Numbered from the stretch's first letter, positions 44,269 through 53,936 are shown. The stretch is 64,000 nt of DNA from Gammaproteobacteria bacterium (GCA_022826245.1 JAJDVG010000010.1:162320-226319), one strand, 5' to 3'. Numbers and translations are program-made. Notes: a model not told the origin generated them from the letters alone.

Positions 44269-45342
44269 CTACTCGCGTACGATCAGGATGACCTTGCCCG
44301 TCGTATGGCCTTCCCTGTTGTACTCCTGCGCGGCTCCGGCCTCGGCAAGCGGAAACGTTCGGTCGACATTGACTCGGTAACTGCCCTCCTGCGCGAGCTG
44401 TCGAACGTGCGCCAACAGTTCGGGTTCCGACATGGCGCCCGCCTCCGGCTGCGCATCGGGCGGACCAAGTTCAGGGCAATCCACTTCCGCCTGCTGACAA
44501 AGCTCGGGAGCGGGCACGCCGACGACGCTTGCTATCGCGCCGCCCGGCTTGATGATCTTCAGGCCGCGCGTCGCGAATTCGACGCTCACCGTTTCCACGT
44601 ACACATCGACGGGTTCCACGACATCTTCGAAGTTGACCTGCGTGTAATCGACGATCTGGTCGACGCCGATCGATTCGAGGTACTCGTGGTGACGCGCCGA
44701 CGCCGTCCCGATCACGACCGCGCCCAGCGCCTTCGCCATCTGTGCCGCGGAACTGCCTACGCCCCCGGCGATTCCGTTGACGAACACGCGCTGGCCCGGC
44801 TGGATGTCGACCGGGATCAGAATGCGGGCGGCGGCAAGGCCCACCGTCCCAAGACCGGCGGCTTCGGCGAACGTGAACCCGTCGGGCAGGGGAAGGGAAC
44901 GATTCGCCGGCGCGACCACGTATTCGGAATACCCCCCGTTCAGTCCGTCGACGCGGATCAGCCCGATCATCGCGAAGACCGCGTCACCCACCGACAAGCC
45001 GGTCACGCCGGGGCCGAGTGCGGCAATCGTTCCGGCGGCGTCAAAGCCCGGAATGCGGACGGGCGGTGAGCTCGGTGGAGGCCGCCGCCCCGGCTGCGGT
45101 CGGCCGCTGTAGCCCTCGCGCATTCTCCAGTCCACCGGATTGACCGCAGCAGCATGCACACTGATCAGGATCTGACCCGGACCCGGTTCAAGCACCGGCA
45201 CGGACTGAAGCTCCAGAACCTCCGGCCCGCCGTTGCGCGTCTGCACGACGGCCGTTTGGGTTGTCGGCACCTGGGCCGAGGCGTGCAACGCGACGAGCGC
45301 CGCCGCGACTGATGGAACCGATCTCAAGTATTTTCGAATCAT
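44269..45342 (-). CDS. Exported quinone-oxidoreductase-type MDR dehydrogenase
   Basis: This 357-aa protein has a medium-chain dehydrogenase body (GPGQILISVHAAAVNPVDWRM; PGFDAAGTIAALGPGVTG; NGIAGGVGSSAAQMAKALGA, the nucleotide-binding loop). The start ATG 45342 gives MIRKYLRSVPSVAAALVALHASAQ, which looks like a Sec signal peptide; longer starts would overlap the divergent gene at 45485. MDR enzymes need NADP and are normally cytoplasmic, so an exported form is odd. A Pro-rich segment (GRRPPPSSPP) lies at about residue 75. Confidence 0.8.
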   Translation of the reverse strand: MIRKYLRSVPSVAAALVALHASAQVPTTQTAVVQTRNGGPEVLELQSVPVLEPGPGQILISVHAAAVNPVDWRMREGYSGRPQPGRRPPPSSPPVRIPGFDAAGTIAALGPGVTGLSVGDAVFAMIGLIRVDGLNGGYSEYVVAPANRSLPLPDGFTFAEAAGLGTVGLAAARILIPVDIQPGQRVFVNGIAGGVGSSAAQMAKALGAVVIGTASARHHEYLESIGVDQIVDYTQVNFEDVVEPVDVYVETVSVEFATRGLKIIKPGGAIASVVGVPAPELCQQAEVDCPELGPPDAQPEAGAMSEPELLAHVRQLAQEGSYRVNVDRTFPLAEAGAAQEYNREGHTTGKVILIVRE

Positions 45343-45484
45343 GATCTGTATCCGCGGTGTTGCTTTGGCTTCCGGTCTTCCGGGTCGGGTGTCCGAAGGC
45401 CGGCGATGATAGCAGCACGACGCCGGTGGGAATCCACCGTCGGGTGATGTGAAATAGCGGTCGGCAGCAGCGACCGGCCCGGGA

Positions 45485-46534
45485 GTGACCGTGAAGAGCT
45501 TGTACGCACACGTTGAAAGTGTTGGAAAGGTTGTCCTCAAGAGCGCCGAAATCGGGGCTCCATCAGCGAACGAACTGTTGCTCAAGGCCGAGTTCAGCAC
45601 TCTGAGCCCGGGGACCGAGAGCATGCTGATGGCCGGACACATCCTGCCGCTGCCACAGGACATCGGCTACAGCCTCGCCGCAACCGTTGTCGATGTCGGC
45701 CCGGACGTCGCGAGGTTCGCGCCCGGCGACCGTGTGGTCGCGATAGCCGGGCACGCCGACTACCAGCTCCTCGACGAGCGTCTTGCGGTACCAGTTCCCG
45801 ACGGAACCGATCTCGAGCAGGCGGCGTTCTTCAATCTCGCCCAGGTTGCGCTGTTCGGCATCCGGCGCACGGAACTTGAAATCGGCGAACCGGCGCTGAT
45901 CATGGGCCAGGGCATCGTCGGCGCCCTGGCCGCGCAGATGGCGCGCGTTGCCGGCGCCGTTCCGGTCATCGTCACCGACATCGACGACACGAGGCTCAAG
46001 GTGGCGCGACAACTGGGCGCCCACATCGCGATCAACCCAGCGAGCCGGCCGGACGCACTGGCGAGTGTTGTAGATGAACTTGGACTCGGTGGGATCCCGG
46101 CGGTGTTCGAAGCCACGGGCTTGCGCCAGCCGCTCGAGCAGGCCGTCGAGCTCGTGAGCGAACGCGGCCGGGTCATGATGTTGTCGACCGTACACGGTGA
46201 CGTTGAACCGGGCATCACCCAATCACTGATGATGAAGGGCGCGGTGCTGATCGGCGGGTACGTGAACTCGAAGCCGTTTGCGCTTCACCGCACGGACGTG
46301 GCCATCAGCGAGTGGCCGCCGGTCGTCGCCGACGGCCCGGCGCCGTACGTCAACCGCGACGCCTGGACCACGGGCGAAGACATCCGCGCGATCCTGAACC
46401 TCATGCGTTACGGGTCGCTCGACGTGCGCCCGTTGATCAGCCATCGCTTTTCGGTGGACGAGATCCCCGCGGCCTATGAGCTCGTGTGGAACAAGGACCC
46501 GTCGCTGCTCGGCGGCGTTATCGAATATCGGTAA
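45485..46534 (+). CDS. Zinc-binding-type MDR dehydrogenase
   Basis: This 349-aa cytoplasmic MDR protein has the FSTLSPGTESML motif, GDRVVAIAGHADYQL, and the Rossmann segment ALIMGQGIVGALAAQMARVAG with the acidic IVTDIDD after beta-2. The catalytic zinc ligands of classic alcohol dehydrogenases are not clearly kept, as in the BchC/2-desacetyl-type subgroup. It starts at GTG 45485 (or GTG 45491), and is divergent from the exported MDR gene with a 142-bp gap. Confidence 0.85.
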   Translation: MTVKSLYAHVESVGKVVLKSAEIGAPSANELLLKAEFSTLSPGTESMLMAGHILPLPQDIGYSLAATVVDVGPDVARFAPGDRVVAIAGHADYQLLDERLAVPVPDGTDLEQAAFFNLAQVALFGIRRTELEIGEPALIMGQGIVGALAAQMARVAGAVPVIVTDIDDTRLKVARQLGAHIAINPASRPDALASVVDELGLGGIPAVFEATGLRQPLEQAVELVSERGRVMMLSTVHGDVEPGITQSLMMKGAVLIGGYVNSKPFALHRTDVAISEWPPVVADGPAPYVNRDAWTTGEDIRAILNLMRYGSLDVRPLISHRFSVDEIPAAYELVWNKDPSLLGGVIEYR

Positions 46535-46632
46535 CGGCGACACGCTCTGGAGGATGCCGCTTCCAGCGCGTTGCCACTCCACACCTGGAACAGTACCCTC
46601 ACGCACACAACATAGATCTCGGGGAGCACACC

Positions 46633-47940
46633 GTGGACCAAAGACACCTCGACGTATTCAAGAGCTACACCGAAGGCGAGCTCGATCGGCGCAGATTCAT
46701 CGGCAAGCTCGTTGCCTTGTCGGGCGGCACGGCGGCCGCGGCGTCGCTGCTGCCACAGCTCACGACGACGGCGCTCGCGCAGCCGCCCGGTCCCGGAGGC
46801 CCGCCGGGTGTGTCGCTGGCCGAGCGTGACCGGCGCTATGCCGACTCGCGGCAGTTGATGGCGGAGCTCGGGCTCGACGCCATGCTGATACCCGGCAATG
46901 GCGGGGGTGTCGGTCAGCCGCTGTACGCGTACTGGTTCTCGAACCTGCGTTCGGTCAATCCCTGGGCAGTCGTGCTGCCGCGTCAAGGCGAGCCTGCGGT
47001 CCTGGGCGCCGGCGCGTTCGGCGGCCAGCCGTGGATTACGCTCGGCGGGCGGCGCGGACCCCCGCTGAACGAGTGGCTGGTCGATACCTTGCGCGAAATG
47101 GATCTCGGCGACGCGAATATCGGCACCATCGGCGTCGAACCCAACACATTCGGCCTCAACGAGTTCTCCGATCAGGGACTGATGCTCTATTCGGTCTACT
47201 CGAGCCTGCTCGAGAACCTGCCGCGGGCGGAGTTTGTCGATGTCACTGCTGAGTTCACGGAGATGATGCTCGTCAAGAGCGCGGAGGAAATACCGCTCTA
47301 TGAGGCGGCTGCAGCAGTCGGCGAAGGGCTGCACCAACTCATGGTCGACATGGCGCGTCCTGGCGTTTCGCCGCTCGATTACCGTGCCGAGATCGCGAAG
47401 TACTTCGTGCTGAACAATGCCGTACCCGACGTGCAGGCTTTACAGATGAGCCCGCGCCGCATTGCGAGCGGCGACGTCATCAATTCCGAATACGGGATTA
47501 CCCACGGCAGCGCCTATGTGCAAGTCACGCTCTGTATTGCCGTCGGAGAGGTCAGCCCTGAAACCGAGAGCCTCGCTGCCGCCGCACATGAGTGCTACGA
47601 CGTCGGTATGGAAGAACTCCGTCCCGGACGCACGTTTCGCGAGGTCATCGAGCCGATGGAGCAGGTTATTGCGGACGCCGGTTACTGGCATGGCTTCCCG
47701 GTATTGCACAGCGTGCGTCCCGTTTCGCTGGTGGGTCCGGTCGGAATGGGACCGCCGCCCGCCGGTTACTCCGAGATTCTCGGCGGCGATGTCGAGATCA
47801 AGGCAGGCATGCCAATCAGCTTCGAGCCGGGCGCCCGGATCGGGCCGCAGGCGCAGGTCAAGGTCGGCGGCATGAGTTTCGTTCAGGACGACGGCGTACA
47901 CATGATGAACACGCTCGGCACGCGGCTGCAGCGAGCCTAG
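46633..47940 (+). CDS. Tat-exported creatinase/M24-fold protein with lost metal site
   Basis: This 435-aa protein has a twin-arginine-like signal (DRRRFIGKLVALSGG...TTALAQ) followed by PPGPGGPPG and a creatinase/aminopeptidase-P domain (AELGLDAMLIPG, VKSAEEIPLYEAAA, GMPISFEPGARIG). Of the five metal ligands of M24 enzymes, the two Asp sites (SEYGITHGSAYVQVTLC) and the His site (PVGMGPPPAG) are replaced, and only the Glu of FEPG is obvious. It is therefore probably non-catalytic or uses another chemistry. The start is GTG 46633. Confidence 0.8.
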   Translation: MDQRHLDVFKSYTEGELDRRRFIGKLVALSGGTAAAASLLPQLTTTALAQPPGPGGPPGVSLAERDRRYADSRQLMAELGLDAMLIPGNGGGVGQPLYAYWFSNLRSVNPWAVVLPRQGEPAVLGAGAFGGQPWITLGGRRGPPLNEWLVDTLREMDLGDANIGTIGVEPNTFGLNEFSDQGLMLYSVYSSLLENLPRAEFVDVTAEFTEMMLVKSAEEIPLYEAAAAVGEGLHQLMVDMARPGVSPLDYRAEIAKYFVLNNAVPDVQALQMSPRRIASGDVINSEYGITHGSAYVQVTLCIAVGEVSPETESLAAAAHECYDVGMEELRPGRTFREVIEPMEQVIADAGYWHGFPVLHSVRPVSLVGPVGMGPPPAGYSEILGGDVEIKAGMPISFEPGARIGPQAQVKVGGMSFVQDDGVHMMNTLGTRLQRA

Positions 47941-48118
47941 GTCGGTTGAACCGTAGTGCGCTGTCGAGAGCTGTTGTGACGATGAAAGAGCTGATTACCG
48001 GGGCTGCCGGCGCCTCCGGTTAGCTGCAATTGAATCGCAAGGGCTTCCTGAAGTCTTTCGTGACCGGGTTGCGCGACGAAAACACCGTCAGAGAAGTGCG
48101 CGCACCCTGTCGGCGGTT

Positions 48119-48712
48119 TCAGCACTCGGCATGCCTGAAGCAACTGACGATGTGATCGTTGACGAGGCCCGTCGCCTGCATGTGCGAGTAGACGATCGTT
48201 GAGCCCACGAACTTGAAGCCGCGGGACTTGAGGTCGCGGCTCAGGCGATCTGACTCGGCGCTCGTTGCGGGCATCTCGGCCAAGGTGCGCCAGCGATTGA
48301 CGATCGGCTCCCCGCCGACGAAGCTCCAGATGTAGTCCGTGAAGCTGCCGAATTCCTCCTGGACCTCGATATAGCGCCGGGCATTGTTGATTGCCGACTC
48401 GATCTTGAGGCGGTTGCGGACGATGCCGCGGTCGGCCACGAGCCGCTCGACGGAACGTGCGTTGAAGCGCGCGACGCGTTCGACATCGAAGCCCGCGAAT
48501 GCCCGGCGGTAGCCCTCGCGCTTGTCGAGGATCGTCCGCCAGCTCAGACCCGCCTGCGCGCTCTCGAGGACCAGGAACTCGAAGTGCCGATGGTCGTCGC
48601 GGACCGGGACGCCCCACTCGGTGTCGTGGTAGCGCAGCATGGTCTCGTTGACGCTGAGGCTCCAGTGACAACGGGTGATGCCGTCGGCTTGCTCGATCTC
48701 GATTTGGGGCAT
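48119..48712 (-). CDS. tag: DNA-3-methyladenine glycosylase I (Tag)
   Basis: This 197-aa base-excision enzyme removes 3-methyladenine from DNA. Family features are TRCHWSL-(near N-terminus), YHDTEWGVPVRDDHRHFEFLVLE, AGLSWRTILDKREGYR, and the C-terminal GLVNDHIVSCFRH, where His and Cys bind zinc with the N-terminal Cys/His. It is divergent from aroE (gap of a few dozen bases). Confidence 0.96.
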   Translation of the reverse strand: MPQIEIEQADGITRCHWSLSVNETMLRYHDTEWGVPVRDDHRHFEFLVLESAQAGLSWRTILDKREGYRRAFAGFDVERVARFNARSVERLVADRGIVRNRLKIESAINNARRYIEVQEEFGSFTDYIWSFVGGEPIVNRWRTLAEMPATSAESDRLSRDLKSRGFKFVGSTIVYSHMQATGLVNDHIVSCFRHAEC

Positions 48713-48785
48713 GGGTTAGAAAAGGTACCGGAAACCGTGGAAAATCCAACCCGCAATGCTGTTTGGCGATCGAGGGAGGAGATCG

Positions 48786-49613
48786 TTGCAGTTGTCTGAA
48801 CCGGATCGCTACGCGGTCGTCGGCCATCCGATCCGCCACAGCCGTTCCCCGCTCATCCACGGCATGTTCGCCCGCCAGGCGGGCGATCGGCTGAGCTACG
48901 ATCTCATCGATGCGGAGCCCGACGCGTTCGAGACGGTCGTGCGCGAGTTCTTTGCGGCGGGGGGCAAGGGCCTCAACGTCACGGTGCCGCACAAACGGGC
49001 GGCCTACCAGCTTGCGGAGCGCATCGGCCAGGAAGCGGCGCTTGCGCAGGCGGTCAACACGCTGAGCCTCGAGCACGACGCGATCCGCGGCGACAACACC
49101 GACGGCATCGGGTTCATGCGCGACCTGACCGTGAACCTCAGGCAGAGCGTTTCCGGCAAGTGCGTGCTGATTCTCGGCGCCGGCGGCGCGGCCCGCGGCA
49201 TCGTCGCGCCGCTGCTCGGCGGAGGGCCGGCCGAGTTGTGGCTCGCGAACCGGACGCTCGAACGCGCCCACGACCTCAGGCAGGCGTTCCTGGGACTCGG
49301 CGAGATCGTCGTGAGTTCGTTCGAGGATCTGGACCAGCTCCCGCCGTTCGACATCGTGATCAATGCAACTTCGGCAGGCCTTACGGGCGTGCAGCCCACG
49401 TTCCCCGGCAACCTCGTCGATTCCGGCAGCTTCTGCTACGACCTGGTCTACGGCGCTGAAGACACGCCGTTCGTAGCGTGGGCTCGCGCGCATGGCGCGG
49501 GTCAGGCGGAGCAGGGCTGGGGCATGCTCGTCGAGCAGGCTGCGGAGTCGTACCTGATCTGGCGCGGACATCGGCCCGATACTTCGGCGGTTCTCGCGAC
49601 ACTTGCCACCTGA
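48786..49613 (+). CDS. aroE: Shikimate dehydrogenase AroE
   Basis: This 275-aa NADP enzyme reduces 3-dehydroshikimate to shikimate. It has the shikimate-site motif VVGHPIRHSRSPLIHGMF, the catalytic Lys in NVTVPHKRAAY, the nucleotide motif GAGGAARGI, and the C-terminal GMLVEQAAESYLIWRG. TTG 48786 is chosen as start: a strong AGGGAGGAGA lies four bases upstream, and the family begins with LSEPDRYAVVG. ATG 48756 in the same frame would add ten residues and lies inside that ribosome-binding site. Confidence 0.95.
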   Translation: MQLSEPDRYAVVGHPIRHSRSPLIHGMFARQAGDRLSYDLIDAEPDAFETVVREFFAAGGKGLNVTVPHKRAAYQLAERIGQEAALAQAVNTLSLEHDAIRGDNTDGIGFMRDLTVNLRQSVSGKCVLILGAGGAARGIVAPLLGGGPAELWLANRTLERAHDLRQAFLGLGEIVVSSFEDLDQLPPFDIVINATSAGLTGVQPTFPGNLVDSGSFCYDLVYGAEDTPFVAWARAHGAGQAEQGWGMLVEQAAESYLIWRGHRPDTSAVLATLAT

Positions 49614-49685
49614 TTGGCGACGATCAACGAATATAGTCACCTGATCGAAGCACATTCTCCGAAGATCACCGCCAATCGGCGCCGA

Positions 49686-51032
49686 TCACCGCATCGTCAC
49701 CAATTCCTCGGCGCTCGTCGGGTGGATCGCGATCGTGTCGTCGAGGTCGGACTTGCGCGCCCCCATCGACATGGCGACGGCGAAGCCCTGCACCATCTCG
49801 TCGGCTCCGATCCCGATCACGTGACAACCGACGACGCGCTCTTCCTCGCCGACCGTCACGAGCTTCATCGCGGTCTTCGGCTTGGCTTCCGTCAGCGCGT
49901 TGAACATCGGCACGAATTCCGACCTGTAGATGCGCAACGCGTCGGCGCCGTGGCGTTCGCGCGCCTCGTCCTCGGTGAGCCCGATCGTGCCGATCGGCGG
50001 ATGCGAGAAGATCACTGTCGGAATGAGTTCGTAGCTCAGCCGGCGCTCCGACTGTCCGCCGAAGATCCGGTCGCCGAGCCGGCGGCCCGCGGCGATCGCG
50101 ACGGGCGTGAGTTCCGCCCGTCCGGTCACGTCGCCGATCGCGTAGACGCCCTCGGCGCTCGTGTTCTGCCAGGCGTCGACGACGACATTCCCGCGCGGCG
50201 TGGTCTCGACACCGGCGTGCTCGAGCCCTAGCCCGGCGGTGTTCGGCTGCCGGCCAATCGCCCAGAGCAGCGCGTCGAAACCTTCGAAGGTCCGGCCATC
50301 CTCCGTCTCGAGTGCGAAGGAGTTTGCTCCCCCGACCGCCCTCGGCACCGCATCACAAACAATCTCGATGCCCGCCGCACGCATATTGCTCATGAGATGC
50401 TCCGACAGCATCGAATCGAAACTCCTGAGCAACCGGTCGAACCGCACGAACACCGACACCTCACTACCAAGCGCCCGAAACACCCCCGCAAGTTCCACCG
50501 CGATGTACCCGCTGCCAACCACCGCCACACGCTCCGGCTGCGCCTCCAGCTCAAAGAACCCATCCGAAGTAATTCCCTGCTCCGCCCCCGGCAACTCCGG
50601 CACACGCGGATACCCCCCCGTCGCAATCACGACATGCTCCGCGCAATAGCCCTCCCCAGCCTCATCAACGATTTCCCGCGGCCCCGTAAACCGCCCACGC
50701 GAAAGCACGGTCACGATGTCCTTGTTATCGAGATTCCGCCGATAGATCCCGTTCAACCGCTCCACATAAGCGTCCCGTCCCCGCTTCAACACCCCCCAGT
50801 CATGCCGACCGACGCTCAGATCGAACCCGTAATGCGACGCCTGCCGCATCAAGTGAGCGATCTCGGCCGCATTCCACATCACCTTCTTCGGAACGCAGCC
50901 GACGTTGACGCAGGTGCCGCCGAGACGGCCGTGCTCGAAGACCGCCACGCGCGCGCCATACTCCGCCGCGCGCTGGGCGACCGCGAGACCGCCGCTGCCG
51001 CCGCCGAGTACAATCAGATCGAACGACTTCAC
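49686..51032 (-). CDS. gor: Glutathione-disulfide reductase
   Basis: This 448-aa flavoprotein of the class I pyridine nucleotide-disulfide family has the FAD motif LGGGSGGLAVAQRAAEYG, the redox pair in GGTCVNVGCVPKK, the NADPH fold VVGSGYIAVELAG, and the C-terminal HPTSAEELVT with the catalytic His. It starts at GTG 51032 with GGAGG seven bases upstream. Only 23 bp separate this start from the divergent prlC start. The middle of the gene (about 50,330-50,900) uses G-ending codons more than its neighbours. Confidence 0.95.
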   Translation of the reverse strand: MKSFDLIVLGGGSGGLAVAQRAAEYGARVAVFEHGRLGGTCVNVGCVPKKVMWNAAEIAHLMRQASHYGFDLSVGRHDWGVLKRGRDAYVERLNGIYRRNLDNKDIVTVLSRGRFTGPREIVDEAGEGYCAEHVVIATGGYPRVPELPGAEQGITSDGFFELEAQPERVAVVGSGYIAVELAGVFRALGSEVSVFVRFDRLLRSFDSMLSEHLMSNMRAAGIEIVCDAVPRAVGGANSFALETEDGRTFEGFDALLWAIGRQPNTAGLGLEHAGVETTPRGNVVVDAWQNTSAEGVYAIGDVTGRAELTPVAIAAGRRLGDRIFGGQSERRLSYELIPTVIFSHPPIGTIGLTEDEARERHGADALRIYRSEFVPMFNALTEAKPKTAMKLVTVGEEERVVGCHVIGIGADEMVQGFAVAMSMGARKSDLDDTIAIHPTSAEELVTMR

Positions 51033-51055
51033 CCGTTATCCTCCGGAACACCCCA

Positions 51056-53098
51056 ATGACCGAACCGTTGTCCGATCACGACGAAAACCCCCTGCTTGCG
51101 GCCGGCGGCCTGCCGCGGTTCGCGGCGATCATGCCCGAACACGTCGAGCCCGCCGTGCAGTCGCTGTTGCGCACGCAGCGCGAAGCGCTCGATGAGCTGC
51201 GCGAAGTCGAGGAACCGACGACCGACTGGCTGAAGGCGTTCGAGAAGATACACGAAAGCGTGCGCCGTGTATGGAGCCCGGTTTCGCACCTGAACTCGGT
51301 CGTCTCGTCGCCCGAACTGCGCGACGCCTACAACCTCTGCCTGCCGCAGATCACCGAGTTCGGGACCGAGCTCGAACAGGATGCCGTGCTGCACCGCCGC
51401 TTCGTCGCGCTCGACGAGCGCATCGGCGCGGGCGAGGGCACCGAAGCGCAGGTCGTGCGCCACACGCTCAGGAATTTCCGCCTGTCCGGCGTCGCGCTGC
51501 CCGACGCCGAGAAGGCGCAGTTCCGCAAGCTCGTCAAGGCGCACGCCGAACGAAAAGCGGCTTTCGAGCAGAATCTGCTCGACGCGACGGACGCCTTCTC
51601 CCACCACGAGACCGACGCAGCGAAGCTCGCCGGAATCCCGTCCGTCGTGCTAGACGGCGCCCGAAAGGCCGCGCGCGAGAAGGGCCTCGACGGCTGGCTG
51701 CTCGCGCTCAACGGGCCGACCTACATGGCCGTGGTGACCCACGCGGATTCGGAGGAACTGCGTGCGCTCTACTACCGGGCCTGGGCGACGCGCGCGTCCG
51801 ACCAGGGGCCCGAGCCCGAGCGCTGGGACAACGCGCCGATCATCGACGAAATCCTCAAGCTGCGGCACGAAGCCGCGACCCTGCTCGGCTTCAACGACTA
51901 CGCCGAGTGGTCGCTCGCGACGAAGATGGCGGGCTCGCCGGACGAAGTCATCGCCTTTCTCAGGGACCTGGCCGCCCGCAGCCGCGAGCGGGCGCGCGAC
52001 GAGCTCAAGACGCTCAACGACTACGCCGGCCGCGAGCTCGCGCCCTGGGACGTGAGCTACTACGGCGAGAAACTCAAGCAGGAACGGTTCCGGCTTTCGG
52101 AGGAGGAGCTGCGCGCCTACTTCCCCTTGCCGCGTGTGCTCGACGGCCTGTTCGCGCTCGCGGAGCGCTTGTTCGGCATCCGGCTCAAGGTGCAGGAGGT
52201 GGAGGCGCCCTGGCACGAGAGCGTTCGCTACTACGCGATTTCACGCGCCGACGGCACGCCGGTCGGCGGCCTGTACACGGATCTCTTCGCGCGGCCGAAC
52301 AAGCATTCCGGCGCCTGGATGGACACCTGCGTGAACCGGGCGCGGCTCAACGGCGACACGCAGCTCCCGGTCGCCCACCTGGTCTGCAACTTCAGCTCGC
52401 CCGTCGACGACGCGCCGTCGCTGATCACGCACTCCGAGGTCGTGACGCTCTTCCACGAATTCGGCCACTCGCTGCACCACCTGCTGACCGAGGTGGAGTA
52501 TCCGTCCCTGTCGGGCATCAACGGCGTCGCCTGGGATGCCGTGGAGCTGCCGAGCCAGTTCCTCGAGAACTACGCCTGGCTGCCCGAGGTGCTCAGGGAA
52601 ATCTCGCGCCACCACGAGACGGGCGAGCCCCTGCCGGGCGAGAAGATCGCCACGCTCAACGAGTCGCGCACGTTCCTCTCGGGGCTGGCCATGGTCCGGC
52701 AACTCGAGTTCGCGTTGTTCGATTTCGAGCTGCACCACGCGGCGGAGGCGCCGTTGGGCGGGGAGGTCCGGGCGCTGCTGCAAAGGGTTCGCGATGAGGT
52801 GGCGGTGATCCAGCCGCCCGACTACAACCGCTTCGAGAACACCTTCGCGCACATCTTCGCCGGCGGTTACGCCGCGGGCTATTACAGCTACAAGTGGGCG
52901 GAGGTGCTGGCCGCGGATGCGTTTGCGGCGTTTGAGGAGGCGGGGGCTTTTGACGGGGCGACGGCGGACAGGTTTCGGCGGTCGATATTGGCGGTTGGGG
53001 GAAGCAGGGATGCGATGGATGCGTTCGTGGACTTTCGGGGGCGGGAGCCGCGGCTGGAGCCGTTGCTGAGGCAGACCGGGATCAGCACGGCGGATTGA
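51056..53098 (+). CDS. prlC: Oligopeptidase A (M3 metallopeptidase)
   Basis: This 680-aa cytoplasmic zinc peptidase degrades short peptides, including signal peptides. The HExxH is in LFHEFGHSLHHLLTEVEY, with the third ligand Glu in the following helix. GGLYTDLFARPNKHSGAWM and NFSSPVDDAPSLITHSEV are typical of PrlC. The last quarter (from about 52,720) shifts towards G-ending codons. Confidence 0.96.
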   Translation: MTEPLSDHDENPLLAAGGLPRFAAIMPEHVEPAVQSLLRTQREALDELREVEEPTTDWLKAFEKIHESVRRVWSPVSHLNSVVSSPELRDAYNLCLPQITEFGTELEQDAVLHRRFVALDERIGAGEGTEAQVVRHTLRNFRLSGVALPDAEKAQFRKLVKAHAERKAAFEQNLLDATDAFSHHETDAAKLAGIPSVVLDGARKAAREKGLDGWLLALNGPTYMAVVTHADSEELRALYYRAWATRASDQGPEPERWDNAPIIDEILKLRHEAATLLGFNDYAEWSLATKMAGSPDEVIAFLRDLAARSRERARDELKTLNDYAGRELAPWDVSYYGEKLKQERFRLSEEELRAYFPLPRVLDGLFALAERLFGIRLKVQEVEAPWHESVRYYAISRADGTPVGGLYTDLFARPNKHSGAWMDTCVNRARLNGDTQLPVAHLVCNFSSPVDDAPSLITHSEVVTLFHEFGHSLHHLLTEVEYPSLSGINGVAWDAVELPSQFLENYAWLPEVLREISRHHETGEPLPGEKIATLNESRTFLSGLAMVRQLEFALFDFELHHAAEAPLGGEVRALLQRVRDEVAVIQPPDYNRFENTFAHIFAGGYAAGYYSYKWAEVLAADAFAAFEEAGAFDGATADRFRRSILAVGGSRDAMDAFVDFRGREPRLEPLLRQTGISTAD

Positions 53099-53165
53099 CT
53101 CCAGGGGCTCGGTGGCGCGCGGCGGACGCTACATGCCGGGGCTCATGCGCTAGACTCCGCTCCCC

Positions 53166-53936
53166 ATGAAGATCGCAACCTGGAACGTTAACAGCCTCAG
53201 GGTTCGTCTCGACCATGTGCTGGCGTGGCTTGAAAGCGACAAGCCGGACGTTCTCGCGCTGCAGGAGACGAAGCTTACGGACGAGAATTTTCCTGTTGAG
53301 GCGTTTGAGGGCGCCGGGTATCAGGCGGTGTTTTGCGGGCAGCCGACGTATAACGGTGTTGCGCTGATCTCAAGGGAGCCGGGGGAGGACGTCGCGACCG
53401 GGATTGACGGGTTCGAGGATCCGCAGCGGCGGGTGTTGGCCGCGACCTACGGGGGAGTGCGCGTCATGAACCTGTATGTTCCAAATGGACAGAGCGTCGA
53501 ATCGGACAAGTACGTGTACAAGCTCGAGTGGCTTGCGGCGCTGCATGCGCAGCTAGCGAGCGAAGGGGATCGGTACCAGCATCGCGTGATTCTCGGCGAC
53601 TTCAACATCGCGCCGGATGACCGCGATGTCCACGATCCGGCCGCCTGGGAAGGCAAGGTGCTGTGTACGGACAAGGAGCGGGACGCATTGGCGGGGATTC
53701 TGGGGCTCGGTTTTGTCGACACGTTTCGGCTGTTCGAGCAGCCTGAGAAATCGTATAGCTGGTGGGATTATCGGGCTGCGGCCTTCAGGCGGAATTTGGG
53801 GATGCGGATTGATCTGATACTGGCGTCGGAAGGGTTGAGTGGGCTTTGTACCGGGAGTCATATTGATGTGGGGCCGCGGAGGTGGGAGAGGCCGAGTGAT
53901 CATACGGTGGTGGTTGCGGACTTTTTGGGGGGTTGA
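53166..53936 (+). CDS. xthA: Exodeoxyribonuclease III
   Basis: This 256-aa AP endonuclease/exonuclease of the EEP fold has ATWNVNSLRVR at the start, the metal-binding Glu in LALQETKL, YVPNGQSV, the GDFNIAP block with catalytic Asp and Asn, MRIDLILAS, and the terminal PSDHTVVVADF. It is the last core gene before the composition falls at about 54 kb. Confidence 0.97.
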   Translation: MKIATWNVNSLRVRLDHVLAWLESDKPDVLALQETKLTDENFPVEAFEGAGYQAVFCGQPTYNGVALISREPGEDVATGIDGFEDPQRRVLAATYGGVRVMNLYVPNGQSVESDKYVYKLEWLAALHAQLASEGDRYQHRVILGDFNIAPDDRDVHDPAAWEGKVLCTDKERDALAGILGLGFVDTFRLFEQPEKSYSWWDYRAAAFRRNLGMRIDLILASEGLSGLCTGSHIDVGPRRWERPSDHTVVVADFLGG

